Assembly: GCF_000833605.1 (NCBI RefSeq)
Contig: NZ_JXTG01000007.1
Span: forward strand, 36,575-100,574
Direction of reading: 5' to 3'
DNA: 64,000 nucleotides
From: Anoxybacillus ayderensis
Lineage (GTDB): Bacteria; Bacillota; Bacilli; Bacillales; Anoxybacillaceae
Part shown: positions 1 through 7,532 of the stretch, piece by piece
Layout of the letters: the number at the start of each line of letters is the position of its first letter
How positions within the stretch are numbered: position 1 is the stretch's first letter
Notes under the pieces: generated by a model
Database searches by the model: none
Told to the model about the DNA's origin: nothing
What the model saw: only the letters and a program-made list of their open reading frames with translations
Position numbers and translations under genes: made by a program

Positions 1-1
1 G

Positions 2-271
2 TTTGCACGAGAGCGCGTTCGATTCACGTGTAAGCCAACGCACATTGGTAACAACGGAAATGATCATATTTTTGCTAAGTTTGAGGACATTCACGGCAAA
101 CCGATGATTCGTTTATTGCGAAGTATTGATTTTTCGCTTTTTCAACTTACTCCAATGGAGGGACGTTACGTTGTTGGTTTTGGGCAAGCGTTTGATGTCG
201 ATTTAAACGGTGAACGATTTACGCATGTAATTGTTGATAAAAATGAGGAAGGGAGACTTGAGGGGCAATGA
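2..271 (+). CDS. HugZ-like heme-utilisation / pyridoxamine 5'-phosphate oxidase-fold protein, 3' end
   Basis: This open frame enters from the left edge and gives 89 residues before a TGA. The readable part contains MLxxxDFxLFxLTP-like and GRYVVGFGQAFDV segments that I associate with the C-terminal half of HugZ-type split-barrel proteins, which bind and degrade heme. Its last four bases overlap the ATG of the next gene, so the two are translationally coupled. An IsdG-type heme oxygenase lies two genes downstream, which supports a heme or iron role. The N-terminal half and the true start lie outside the window. The family call rests on remembered similarity over a partial sequence. Confidence 0.6.
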   Translation, partial: FARERVRFTCKPTHIGNNGNDHIFAKFEDIHGKPMIRLLRSIDFSLFQLTPMEGRYVVGFGQAFDVDLNGERFTHVIVDKNEEGRLEGQ

Positions 272-1320
272 GTACGAAAAAAATTATAAATATGACGGTC
301 ATCGGTTTTATCATGTTCAGTTTGCTTCTTTCTTTTCAACCGATTGTTTCAGAAGCGAAAACGAATGTGGCTACCATCGTCAATGAAGCGAAAGCGCAAA
401 TGAAAAAAGCCCATACAACGTATACAGCGTATGTTCAAAAAACAGGGAGCATCCCGCCACATGCGACCGTTTTAGCTGAGTATAAAAAGGCCCATCAGTT
501 ATATGTACAAGCGAAACAAGCTGTTCAAAAGTCTGCTGGGAAAGAGAAAAAGAAATATGTTAGTGAGTTAGATGGTGCGTATAAAACGTATATGGCTAAA
601 CGAGTCATTCCGTATTTGAATGCGTCTGTTGTATTTGAAGGATCTAAAAAGATGAGAACGGCTTTGGAGCAAGCAATTGTTGATGAAGATATGGATGCGT
701 TGGAAGCGGCGCATAAACAGTTGCAAGTATACGTGCAAAATCGTCAGCTTCGTGTATATAACAACGTGTCCGAAGCGAATGTTCGAAAACTGCTTTTAGA
801 AGAATTTTCAAAAAGTAAGGCGCTCTATGATAAATATGCAAATGATGTGAAGGTGTACGAGCAACTATTAAAAGCGAATGAATACCTCGAAGATGGGAAG
901 CTCGCTGAAGCGAAAAAAGTGCTTGATGCAGTCAATGCATTATTATCAAAGCTATCGGATACGTTCCGGGCAGATTTGACAAATGAATATAACAACTTAT
1001 CCGAAGTGTATAACGATTTAATTACGCCTCCTGTAGCTGAGCTAGATTATGTAGAAGCAACGAACGGTGCGCTTACGTTATATTTTGATATTCCTGTTTC
1101 TTCATTAAACGCAGCAAATATGAAAATAACGGTCGCGATTAATAAAGGGGAGGAGCAAGTTGTCCAACCGGCAACGATTACGTTAAGTGAAGACCGAACA
1201 GTAGCTACCATTGTAGTTCCGATGATCTCGGAAAAAGATGAAGAGCAGTCTGTTGTATATGCAGTTGAGTATGCAGGGAAAAAAGTAACTGCTGATCCAT
1301 TCGTAATTTCAAAAAAATAA
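268..1320 (+). CDS. Secreted helical protein, SbsC-like, in heme locus
   Basis: The 350-residue product starts with a typical signal peptide (basic MSTKK, hydrophobic run to about residue 25, cleavage near SEA-KT). Residues 30-260 are rich in Lys, Ala, Glu and Tyr in a heptad-like helical pattern that resembles S-layer SbsC-type helical domains. The last ~90 residues look like a beta-sandwich (Ig-like). There is no lipobox, no LPXTG motif and no transmembrane anchor, so it is probably exported and released or bound to the wall. The ATG overlaps the stop of the HugZ-like gene by four bases and an IsdG-type gene follows 16 bases later, so it is probably co-transcribed with heme genes. I see no NEAT domain; a heme-related role is inferred only from context. 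Confidence 0.6.
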   Translation: MSTKKIINMTVIGFIMFSLLLSFQPIVSEAKTNVATIVNEAKAQMKKAHTTYTAYVQKTGSIPPHATVLAEYKKAHQLYVQAKQAVQKSAGKEKKKYVSELDGAYKTYMAKRVIPYLNASVVFEGSKKMRTALEQAIVDEDMDALEAAHKQLQVYVQNRQLRVYNNVSEANVRKLLLEEFSKSKALYDKYANDVKVYEQLLKANEYLEDGKLAEAKKVLDAVNALLSKLSDTFRADLTNEYNNLSEVYNDLITPPVAELDYVEATNGALTLYFDIPVSSLNAANMKITVAINKGEEQVVQPATITLSEDRTVATIVVPMISEKDEEQSVVYAVEYAGKKVTADPFVISKK

Positions 1321-1336
1321 AAGGGAGAGATGACAC

Positions 1337-1648
1337 ATGTACGTTGTTACAAATGCGATTCGTGTAAAAAAAGGATATGCTTCACAACTTGTTGAGCGAT
1401 TTAAAGAAAGAAAAGGTATCGAACAATCACCTGGGTTTATTCGTTTAGAATTGCATGTGACGCAAGGGCTTGAAGATTATGATGAAGTACGTGTATGCAC
1501 TACGTGGGAGAACAAACAATCGTTCGAGGCTTGGACGCAAAGTGAGGCATTTCGTAAAGCGCATGAGCAAAAAGCAAAAGATCGTCCTGACTATGTGCTT
1601 GGAAACGAAATGTTTTCATATGAAGTTGCCCTTTCTTTTCAAGCATAG
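1337..1648 (+). CDS. isdG: Heme-degrading monooxygenase, IsdG family
   Basis: This 103-residue protein has the size and pattern of the IsdG/IsdI antibiotic-biosynthesis-monooxygenase fold. The catalytic triad known from IsdI is in register: Asn6, Trp66 and His76. The family opens the heme ring in the cytoplasm and releases iron. The ATG follows a GGGAGAG ribosome binding site at seven bases. It is the last gene of a locus with a HugZ-like protein and a secreted helical protein, and a strong hairpin terminator follows. Together these genes suggest use of host or environmental heme as an iron source. The exact product (staphylobilin-type or biliverdin-type) cannot be read from sequence. Confidence 0.85.
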   Translation: MYVVTNAIRVKKGYASQLVERFKERKGIEQSPGFIRLELHVTQGLEDYDEVRVCTTWENKQSFEAWTQSEAFRKAHEQKAKDRPDYVLGNEMFSYEVALSFQA

Positions 1649-1650
1649 AA

Positions 1651-1684
1651 AAAAGCTAGGGAGCTAGTGCTCCTTAGCTTTTTA
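1651..1684 (+). terminator. Rho-independent terminator after isdG
   Basis: An inverted repeat pairing AAAGCTA-GGGAGC with GCTCCT-TAGCTTT around a TAGT loop is followed by T residues. It ends the heme operon and also faces the 3' end of the convergent gene at 1688, so it may work in both directions. Confidence 0.8.
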
Positions 1685-1687
1685 TGC

Positions 1688-1861
1688 TTAATAGTACCAT
1701 CCGCCGCCATATGGGTAAAACGGATATGGACGTGGTGGGTAGTAATATGGGCGTGGTGGATAAAACGGATAAGGCGTTAATGCGCTACCAAGTAATCCAC
1801 CTAAAAAGCCTCCGAAAAACGGTGCACCAAAAAAGCCGAAAAACGGTCTGCGACCATACAT
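1688..1861 (-). CDS. Small Tyr/Pro/Phe/Gly-rich protein, unknown function
   Basis: The 57-residue product has extreme composition. The N-terminal half is Phe/Gly-rich (GFFGAPFFGGFLGG) and the C-terminal half repeats YPPRPYYYPPRPYPFYPY. The start chosen is the ATG at 1861 because AGGGAGGG lies eight bases upstream; an upstream extension would add a Cys-containing stretch with no ribosome binding site. Such low-complexity Y/P/G peptides are common among Bacillus spore-surface proteins, and coat-like genes lie 1.3 kb away, but a spore role is only inference. It is the last gene on the minus strand below the degenerate HD-GYP gene. Confidence 0.65.
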   Translation of the reverse strand: MYGRRPFFGFFGAPFFGGFLGGLLGSALTPYPFYPPRPYYYPPRPYPFYPYGGGWYY

Positions 1862-1935
1862 TGAGCATTCCCTCCCTATACATTCTTCATTACACTGATA
1901 ATGTATGCAGGGCATTTGTCCAATGGTTGGGCGAC

Positions 1936-3084
1936 CTAACGTTTTCGTGATAAATCAATGATTGTTCCATCACGCTTTTGGACGAGAGGGCGGAGGGGAT
2001 CGTGAATATAATCTGTAAATCCGATAATTGAAGCCCACTCATACGGACGAATTTGAATAGCTTGTCCAACCTTATATAAAGCCGTTTTATCTAAAAAAAT
2101 ACGCAAAATGTGAGGATCTAATTTTTTTCCGCGCTCATTCCATACTTCGTTTATCGCTTCAAAAGATGTATAGCTTTTCTCGCCAATATAGCCGCCGACA
2201 AGTTCATCGTAGTATTGTGCGATGGCGATTATACGTCCGTACAAATGGATGTCGTTGCCACTTTTTTTATTTGGCACACCCCATCCATTAAACCATTCGT
2301 GGTGATCAAGTATGCCGTAAATGATGTTTTTTTGACGACCGTATGCAGAGGAAGTAATTAATTCAATAGATAACTTAATATGATTGCGCATAATTTCCTC
2401 GTTCGTTTTCGCTTCGTTTAAATAGTTAACAAATTGTTCTTTTGGAATTTGTGTAAATCCGATGTCAGCAAACAAAGTTGCGAGACAAAGTTCAATAATA
2501 TCCTCATCTCTTAGCTCTAAAACGAGCCCAAGCATTAATGAAATAGCAGTTGTGTTTAAGCTATGGATCGCAAGTACATCGTGATATTGGCGCATTTTCT
2601 GATATAAATGTAAAATCGTTTCGTCTTTTAACACAATGCGATTTAGCTGTTCATCAATTTGTTTGGCACGTCGCAAAAGGCGTGGAGAGTCTAATGTTTG
2701 TTCGATTAGTGCCCATGTTGGAGAGAAAAGATTTAATTCAGCAAGAAACGTTGTTTCTACCTCTTCTTCTGTCAATGATGGTTCATATAACTGTACAGTA
2801 ATAGGCATTTGGATATATTGACGGTGTATATCGACAACTTGTTTTAGTGCTTCATAAAATGAATGATGTTCATATTGCTTCTCACGAATAAAATCGTGAA
2901 GCTGTTGTTCGGATGAAACGACGAGAAACGGAAAATCTTTTGGAAATTGTTTTTTAATATGTGCAATAACTGACTCACTTAATTTTTTATGTTTTTGTAC
3001 GAATAATAGCCCGTCTGGACGGTATAAAGGATGTAGGAGAATATCTCCAGGAACAAGTTCGTAGGTTTGTTTTTTCTGGAACAC
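1936..3084 (-). CDS. HD-GYP-like protein with a degenerate HD pair
   Basis: The 382-residue protein has a ~100-residue N-terminal domain of the kind found in Bacillus HD-GYP proteins, then an HD-GYP-like core at about 165-330. In active HD-GYP phosphodiesterases the core carries HDIGK, HHE and GxGYP motifs. Here the HD pair is Ala206-Asp207 (FADIGF) and the last motif is GWGVP (267-271), while His174, His235 and HHE (261-263) remain. Loss of a metal ligand and of the HD signature suggests a changed or absent c-di-GMP hydrolase activity, perhaps a binding or sensor role. The gene lies alone upstream of the small Y/P-rich gene. Confidence 0.8.
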   Translation of the reverse strand: MFQKKQTYELVPGDILLHPLYRPDGLLFVQKHKKLSESVIAHIKKQFPKDFPFLVVSSEQQLHDFIREKQYEHHSFYEALKQVVDIHRQYIQMPITVQLYEPSLTEEEVETTFLAELNLFSPTWALIEQTLDSPRLLRRAKQIDEQLNRIVLKDETILHLYQKMRQYHDVLAIHSLNTTAISLMLGLVLELRDEDIIELCLATLFADIGFTQIPKEQFVNYLNEAKTNEEIMRNHIKLSIELITSSAYGRQKNIIYGILDHHEWFNGWGVPNKKSGNDIHLYGRIIAIAQYYDELVGGYIGEKSYTSFEAINEVWNERGKKLDPHILRIFLDKTALYKVGQAIQIRPYEWASIIGFTDYIHDPLRPLVQKRDGTIIDLSRKR

Positions 3085-3123
3085 GATGATCCCTCGCTTC
3101 TAAACAATTTATCCTTATTATAC

Positions 3124-3154
3124 AAAAAAACCGACTGCCTAAGCAGCCGGCTTT
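3124..3154 (-). terminator. Rho-independent terminator after the yusN-like gene
   Basis: On the minus strand GCCGGCTGC pairs with GCAGTCGG across a short loop and is followed by seven T residues, just beyond the stop of the coat-like gene at 3157. Confidence 0.8.
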
Positions 3155-3156
3155 TC

Positions 3157-3480
3157 TTACTGCATCATATTGTTGTATGGGAATTGGCTCGCGTATCCTT
3201 GAAATTGTTGATATGATTGTTGTAATTTTTGCTGGTCTGCTTGTTCAAGCGCGTACCAACCTTTTTTAAACATTAAGTTGTACAATTCACGTTGGCAATT
3301 TTGTGTTTCGGTAAACATATGCAAAATTTCATCATACAAATGTTGATGGCTTGCTTCGTTTAAAAATGTACAATAACTATCCGTCATATATTTTTCAGTT
3401 GATAACATATCATTAATAAAATCGCGATCGTTCATTTGTGGTGTTTTCGGAATTTGTGTTTCAGTATTTTGCACTTTCAT
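3157..3480 (-). CDS. yusN: Spore coat protein, CotF family (YusN-like)
   Basis: The 107-residue product has the CotF pattern: RDFINDMLSTEKYMTDSYCTFLNEASH followed by helical segments and a Gln/Tyr-rich tail. CotF-family proteins are four-helix-like proteins of the spore coat. It sits next to proline dehydrogenase, as yusN does beside yusM in B. subtilis, and 15 bases after a second coat-like gene, so the two form a small operon. A terminator follows. Expression is presumably from a mother-cell sigma factor, but no promoter could be assigned with confidence. Confidence 0.8.
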   Translation of the reverse strand: MKVQNTETQIPKTPQMNDRDFINDMLSTEKYMTDSYCTFLNEASHQHLYDEILHMFTETQNCQRELYNLMFKKGWYALEQADQQKLQQSYQQFQGYASQFPYNNMMQ

Positions 3481-3495
3481 ATCGTTATGTCCTCC

Positions 3496-3747
3496 TTATT
3501 GCATGTGTGCGGATGGCTGTAATTGATGTAACAATTGTTGATAATGGCGTTGATGCATTTGTCCGACGCGCTCAATCGCTTGTTTAATTTCTTGATCTTG
3601 GCATTGAGAAGCAAAAAAATGAGCTTTTTTCATCGCAAGCAAATTCCATGATAAGGCATCCGTTAAATAAAGGGCGTCTTTCGTTGAAATCATTTCAGGT
3701 GGTTGAGCCATCATCGCATGTTGTTGTGTGTTCATTTGTTGTTGCAT
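3496..3747 (-). CDS. Small Gln/Met/His-rich spore coat-like protein
   Basis: The 83-residue product starts with a Gln/Met-rich stretch (MQQQMNTQQHAMMAQ), followed by two predicted helices (ISTKDALYLTDALSWNLLAMKKAHF and a His/Gln-rich one) resembling CotF-associated small coat proteins. The ATG at 3747 is chosen because GGAGGG ends six bases upstream; ATGs further upstream overlap or precede that site. It is the first gene of a two-gene operon with the CotF-like gene. The family assignment rests on composition and context. Confidence 0.65.
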   Translation of the reverse strand: MQQQMNTQQHAMMAQPPEMISTKDALYLTDALSWNLLAMKKAHFFASQCQDQEIKQAIERVGQMHQRHYQQLLHQLQPSAHMQ

Positions 3748-3910
3748 GATCATCCCTCCATGTAAAATCATGTTCGACTGTATATTGCCCACGTGCCGTA
3801 TAGTTATACGTATGTAGACAAAAAATACGACTATTCGACAAAAACATATTCAAGTGATTGAAAACGTGTTACAATACGGGTGGATGCGCTTGCAAAGGGG
3901 GTAAACAACA

Positions 3911-4828
3911 ATGGAACAATTAATGCGCGACTTTTTCTTATTTTTATCAAAAAATAAAACGTTAACAAAATTGGCAAAGCGGTACGGTCTTCGTTTCGGT
4001 GCGTCGCGTTTTGTAGCGGGGGAAACGATTGAACGTGCAGTAGACGTGATTAAAGAACTCAATCGTAAAGGGCTAGCGGTCACGATCGACTACTTAGGGG
4101 AATTTGTTGATAATGAACAAGAAGCAAATGAAATGGCGAACCATTCGATTGAGGCGATTCGTGCGATTGGTGAAAATAAATTAAATTCACAACTATCACT
4201 AAAAATGACATCGATGGGATTGGACATTTCCGATGAGCTTGTGATGAAAAATATGCGTCGCATTTTAGATGAAGCAAAAGCCCACGGTGTATTTGTGACA
4301 ATTGATATGGAAGACTATTCTCGTTGCCAAAAAACGATCGATATTTTTAAACAGCTGAAAAAAGAGTATGACAATGTCGGAACGGTATTGCAAGCATATT
4401 TGTATCGCACGGAAAAAGATATTGAAGATTTAAATGCGTATCATCCAAATTTACGCCTTGTGAAAGGGGCGTATAAAGAGTCACCAGAAGTAGCTTTTCC
4501 AGATAAAAAAGATGTAGATGAAAACTTTAAAAAGATTATTAAAATGCATTTATTAAATGGCAACTACACAGCTGTTGCGACACACGATGATGCGATTATC
4601 GAATATACGAAACAGCTCGTGAAAGAACATAACATTCCAAACGATCAATTTGAATTTCAAATGTTATACGGCATTCGCCCGGAGCGCCAAGAACAATTAG
4701 TGCGCGAAGGATATACGATGCGCGTCTACGTTCCATACGGAACCGATTGGTACGGCTACTTTATGCGTCGTTTAGCGGAACGTCCAGCAAATGTGGCATT
4801 TGTGTTAAAAGGGATATTAAAGAAATAA
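3911..4828 (+). CDS. fadM: Proline dehydrogenase (FadM/PutM-like)
   Basis: The 305-residue protein is a monofunctional FAD-dependent proline dehydrogenase that oxidises proline to 1-pyrroline-5-carboxylate. Characteristic stretches are DYLGE (about residue 60), the SLKMTSMGLD and IDMEDY strands of the TIM barrel, LVKGAYKES and the C-terminal YVPYGTDWYGYFMRRLAERPAN. The last motif, with its RR pair, binds the substrate carboxylate. The position next to yuzL and fadN matches B. subtilis yusM, now called fadM. A TACAAT -10 hexamer lies upstream at 3873 but its -35 is weak. A terminator shared with yuzL follows. Confidence 0.93.
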   Translation: MEQLMRDFFLFLSKNKTLTKLAKRYGLRFGASRFVAGETIERAVDVIKELNRKGLAVTIDYLGEFVDNEQEANEMANHSIEAIRAIGENKLNSQLSLKMTSMGLDISDELVMKNMRRILDEAKAHGVFVTIDMEDYSRCQKTIDIFKQLKKEYDNVGTVLQAYLYRTEKDIEDLNAYHPNLRLVKGAYKESPEVAFPDKKDVDENFKKIIKMHLLNGNYTAVATHDDAIIEYTKQLVKEHNIPNDQFEFQMLYGIRPERQEQLVREGYTMRVYVPYGTDWYGYFMRRLAERPANVAFVLKGILKK

Positions 4829-4853
4829 AGGTGGGCGCATCCCACCTTTATTC
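4829..4853. terminator. Bidirectional terminator between fadM and yuzL
   Basis: AAGGTGGG and CCCACCTT flank a short CGCAT loop, followed by TTATTC. The hairpin ends fadM on the plus strand and overlaps the stop codon of the convergent yuzL gene. Confidence 0.75.
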
Positions 4854-5000
4854 ATTCCCCATATTTTCTTTTCCATATTGTTGATTTTGGCTCGTCTTTT
4901 TTCCGCCACCATCACGTTCCACTGTTGGTCCTGCATTTCCTTTTACGCTTGCAGCACTTACACCTGCTTTCGATGGGTGTTTTTTCATTTTCATCGCCAT
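4848..5000 (-). CDS. yuzL: YuzL family small protein
   Basis: This 50-residue basic, Gly/Asn/Ser-rich protein contains HPSKAGVSAASVKGNAGPT, which I recognise as the YuzL family. The composition resembles small spore-core proteins but the function is unknown. Its place between proline dehydrogenase and fadN is the same as in B. subtilis. The start at 5000 directly follows AGGAGGTGA; the in-frame ATG two codons later has a more usual nine-base spacing, so the protein may be 48 residues. It is transcribed divergently from the fad operon. Confidence 0.85.
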   Translation of the reverse strand: MAMKMKKHPSKAGVSAASVKGNAGPTVERDGGGKKTSQNQQYGKENMGNE

Positions 5001-5072
5001 TCACCTCCTTTCGTATCATTTCCTAAATCGTTGACAAAATTCGTTACATTTATTTGTTGCGAAAATTTGAAA

Positions 5073-5119
5073 TATAATTTATATTTAAGATAAAGGAAAA
5101 ATGAATGACCATTCATTCA
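5073..5119 (+). promoter_or_regulatory. fadNAE promoter region with FadR operator
   Basis: A perfect inverted repeat TGAATGA-N4-TCATTCA spans 5102-5119 and fits the consensus FadR operator of Bacillus. FadR is a TetR-type repressor that releases DNA on binding long-chain acyl-CoA. A TATAAT hexamer at 5073-5078 is a plausible -10, which would put the operator just downstream of the transcription start. No good -35 hexamer is visible at the usual spacing. Confidence 0.85.
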
Positions 5120-5141
5120 ATCGGGATAAGGGGGAAGGAGA

Positions 5142-7520
5142 ATGCGAATTAAAAAAGCAGCTGTTCTCGGTTCCGGTGTCATGGGATCGGGGATTGCGGC
5201 ACATTTAGCAAACGTCGGCATTCCGACATTGTTGTTAGACATCGTACCGAAAGAGTTGACAGCCGAAGAAAAAGCAAAAGGGTGGACGCTTGAACATAAA
5301 CAAGTACGCAATCGCATTGTCAATCAAGCGGTCGAACGTTTAATGAAGCAAAAGCCAGCACCGCTCATGTCGAAAGAAAATTTAGCGTTCATTGAAGTCG
5401 GTAACTTTGAAGACGATTTTCACCGTTTAGCAGAATGTGACTGGATTATTGAAGTCGTTGTTGAGCGGCTTGATGTGAAAAAAAGTGTGTTTGAAAAAGT
5501 GGATGAAGTAAGAAAACAAGGAAGTATTGTCAGCTCGAACACATCTGGCATTTCCATTGAAGCAATGGCGGAAGGACGCTCGGACGATTTTAAAAAGCAT
5601 TTTTTAGGCACGCACTTTTTCAATCCGCCACGCTATTTAAAACTACTAGAAGTCATTCCGACAAAGCATACCGATCCATCGGTTGTTGCGTTTATGAAAC
5701 AATTTGGTGAAAACGTGCTCGGAAAAGGAGTCGTTCTTGCGAAAGATACGCCAAACTTTATTGCCAATCGGATCGGAACGTACGGCTTGCTTGTCACTGT
5801 GCGCGAAATGATGAAAGGTGGCTATAGCGTAGGTGAAGTCGATTCTGTGACAGGTCCGTTAATTGGCCGCCCAAAAAGTGCAACGTTTCGCACGCTTGAT
5901 GTTGTTGGGTTAGATACGTTTATTCATGTGGCCAACAATGTGTTTGAAAAAGTAGAAGGTGAAGAAAAAGAAGTATTTACTGTTCCATCTTTTATGAAAA
6001 CAATGGTGGAAAAGGGGTGGCTTGGCAGCAAATCTGGTCAAGGATTTTTCTACAAGAAAGGAAAAGACATTTTTGAATTAAATTACGAAACGCTTGAGTA
6101 TGAACCGACGAAAAAATTAAAGGCACCGTCTGTTGAAATGAGCAAGCAGGCAAAAGGGACAGCGAATAAATTGAAAGCGCTTGTATATGCGAACGATCGG
6201 GCAGGGCAATTGCTTTGGAACATTTTAAGTCCAACGTTATTATATTCGGCTGAGCTGCTTGGAGAAATTGCAGATGACATCGTAGCGATTGACCGTGCGA
6301 TGAAATGGGGCTTTGGCTGGGAGCTCGGTCCTTTTGAAACGTGGGATGCAATCGGCGTGAAGCAGTCTGTTGAAAAAATGAAAGCCGAAGGTCGTCAAGT
6401 ACCATCGTGGGTTGAAGATATGCTTGCGAGCGGACATGAAACGTTTTATAAACACGAACATGGCCGAGTATCATATTACGACCGTGGGCAATATAAACCG
6501 GTTGAAGAAAACGAAAAAGTCATCCATGTTCAGCGCTTAAAAGAACAAAAAGGGGTCATTAAGAAAAATAGTGGTGCAAGCTTGATCGACCTCGGTGACG
6601 ATGTGGCGTTACTTGAGTTTCATTCACCAAACAATGCGATCGGTTTTGATATTGTTCAAATGATTAACTATGCGTTAGAAGAAGTTGACCGCAACTATAA
6701 AGGACTTGTTATCGGAAATCAAGGAAAAAACTTCTGCGTCGGTGCAAACCTTGCGATGATTTTAATGGAAGCGCAAGATGACAACTATTTTGAAATTGAA
6801 ATGGTCGTTCGTCAATTCCAACAAGCGATGATGAATATTAAATATAGCCCAAAACCAGTTGTCGTGGCGCCATTTGCGATGACGCTTGGCGGCGGAACGG
6901 AAATTTGCTTGCCAGCTTCACGCATTCAAGCATCCGCTGAAACGTATATGGGACTTGTCGAAGTCGGTGTCGGTCTCATTCCGGGTGGCGGTGGAAATAA
7001 AGAGCTGTATATTAAACATTTGAGCGGCATGCCGAACGGTGTGGAATTTGATCTACAAAAAGTTGCAAATAAAGTGTTTGAAACCATTGCGATGGCGAAA
7101 GTATCAACATCTGCCGCGGAAGCGCGTGAATTGAATTTCTTAAATGCACAAGATGGCATTTCGATCAATGGCGATCATCTCATTCATGACGCAAAACAAG
7201 CGGTGTTAGCGTTATATGAGAGCGGATACAAACCACCGGTGCGCAAAAAAATTCCGGTTGTCGGGGAAACAGGCTATGCGACGTTGTTGCTTGGTGCGCA
7301 AGGAATGTATCATTCCGGCTACATCTCAGAGCACGATTTAAAAATTGCGAAAAAACTTGCTTACGTTATTGCTGGTGGCAGCGTACCGTACGGAACAGAA
7401 GTGGACGAACAATATTTGCTTGATTTAGAGCGCGAAGCATTTTTAAGCCTTGTCGGCGAGCCGAAAACACAAGCGCGCATGCAACATATGCTTGTGAAAG
7501 GGAAACCGTTAAGAAACTAA
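5142..7520 (+). CDS. fadN: 3-hydroxyacyl-CoA dehydrogenase / enoyl-CoA hydratase FadN
   Basis: The 792-residue bifunctional enzyme carries out the hydration and NAD-dependent oxidation steps of fatty-acid beta-oxidation in the cytoplasm. The N-terminus holds a Rossmann NAD-binding motif GSGVMGSGIAAHLA (residues 10-23), followed by the 3-hydroxyacyl-CoA dehydrogenase domains to about 430. The enoyl-CoA hydratase (crotonase) domain is at roughly 490-720, with GKNFCVGANL and an oxyanion-hole region near GGGTEICL. The ATG follows GGGGGAAGGAGA. It opens the fadN-fadA-fadE operon and is under a FadR box. Length and order match B. subtilis YusL. Confidence 0.96.
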   Translation: MRIKKAAVLGSGVMGSGIAAHLANVGIPTLLLDIVPKELTAEEKAKGWTLEHKQVRNRIVNQAVERLMKQKPAPLMSKENLAFIEVGNFEDDFHRLAECDWIIEVVVERLDVKKSVFEKVDEVRKQGSIVSSNTSGISIEAMAEGRSDDFKKHFLGTHFFNPPRYLKLLEVIPTKHTDPSVVAFMKQFGENVLGKGVVLAKDTPNFIANRIGTYGLLVTVREMMKGGYSVGEVDSVTGPLIGRPKSATFRTLDVVGLDTFIHVANNVFEKVEGEEKEVFTVPSFMKTMVEKGWLGSKSGQGFFYKKGKDIFELNYETLEYEPTKKLKAPSVEMSKQAKGTANKLKALVYANDRAGQLLWNILSPTLLYSAELLGEIADDIVAIDRAMKWGFGWELGPFETWDAIGVKQSVEKMKAEGRQVPSWVEDMLASGHETFYKHEHGRVSYYDRGQYKPVEENEKVIHVQRLKEQKGVIKKNSGASLIDLGDDVALLEFHSPNNAIGFDIVQMINYALEEVDRNYKGLVIGNQGKNFCVGANLAMILMEAQDDNYFEIEMVVRQFQQAMMNIKYSPKPVVVAPFAMTLGGGTEICLPASRIQASAETYMGLVEVGVGLIPGGGGNKELYIKHLSGMPNGVEFDLQKVANKVFETIAMAKVSTSAAEARELNFLNAQDGISINGDHLIHDAKQAVLALYESGYKPPVRKKIPVVGETGYATLLLGAQGMYHSGYISEHDLKIAKKLAYVIAGGSVPYGTEVDEQYLLDLEREAFLSLVGEPKTQARMQHMLVKGKPLRN

Positions 7521-7532
7521 GGGGGGATTGAC

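Noticed and set aside
3856..3876. Possible catabolite-response (cre) site TGAAAACGTGTTACA upstream of fadM
   Set aside because: One arm fits but the second is shifted by one base, so it misses the conserved CA positions.
5032..5037. TTGACA as the -35 of fadNAE
   Set aside because: No -10 hexamer lies 16-18 bases downstream; the TATAAT at 5073 is too far away.
5992..6474. 160-residue open frame on the minus strand
   Set aside because: Lies entirely inside fadN, has no ribosome binding site and no family pattern; antisense shadow.
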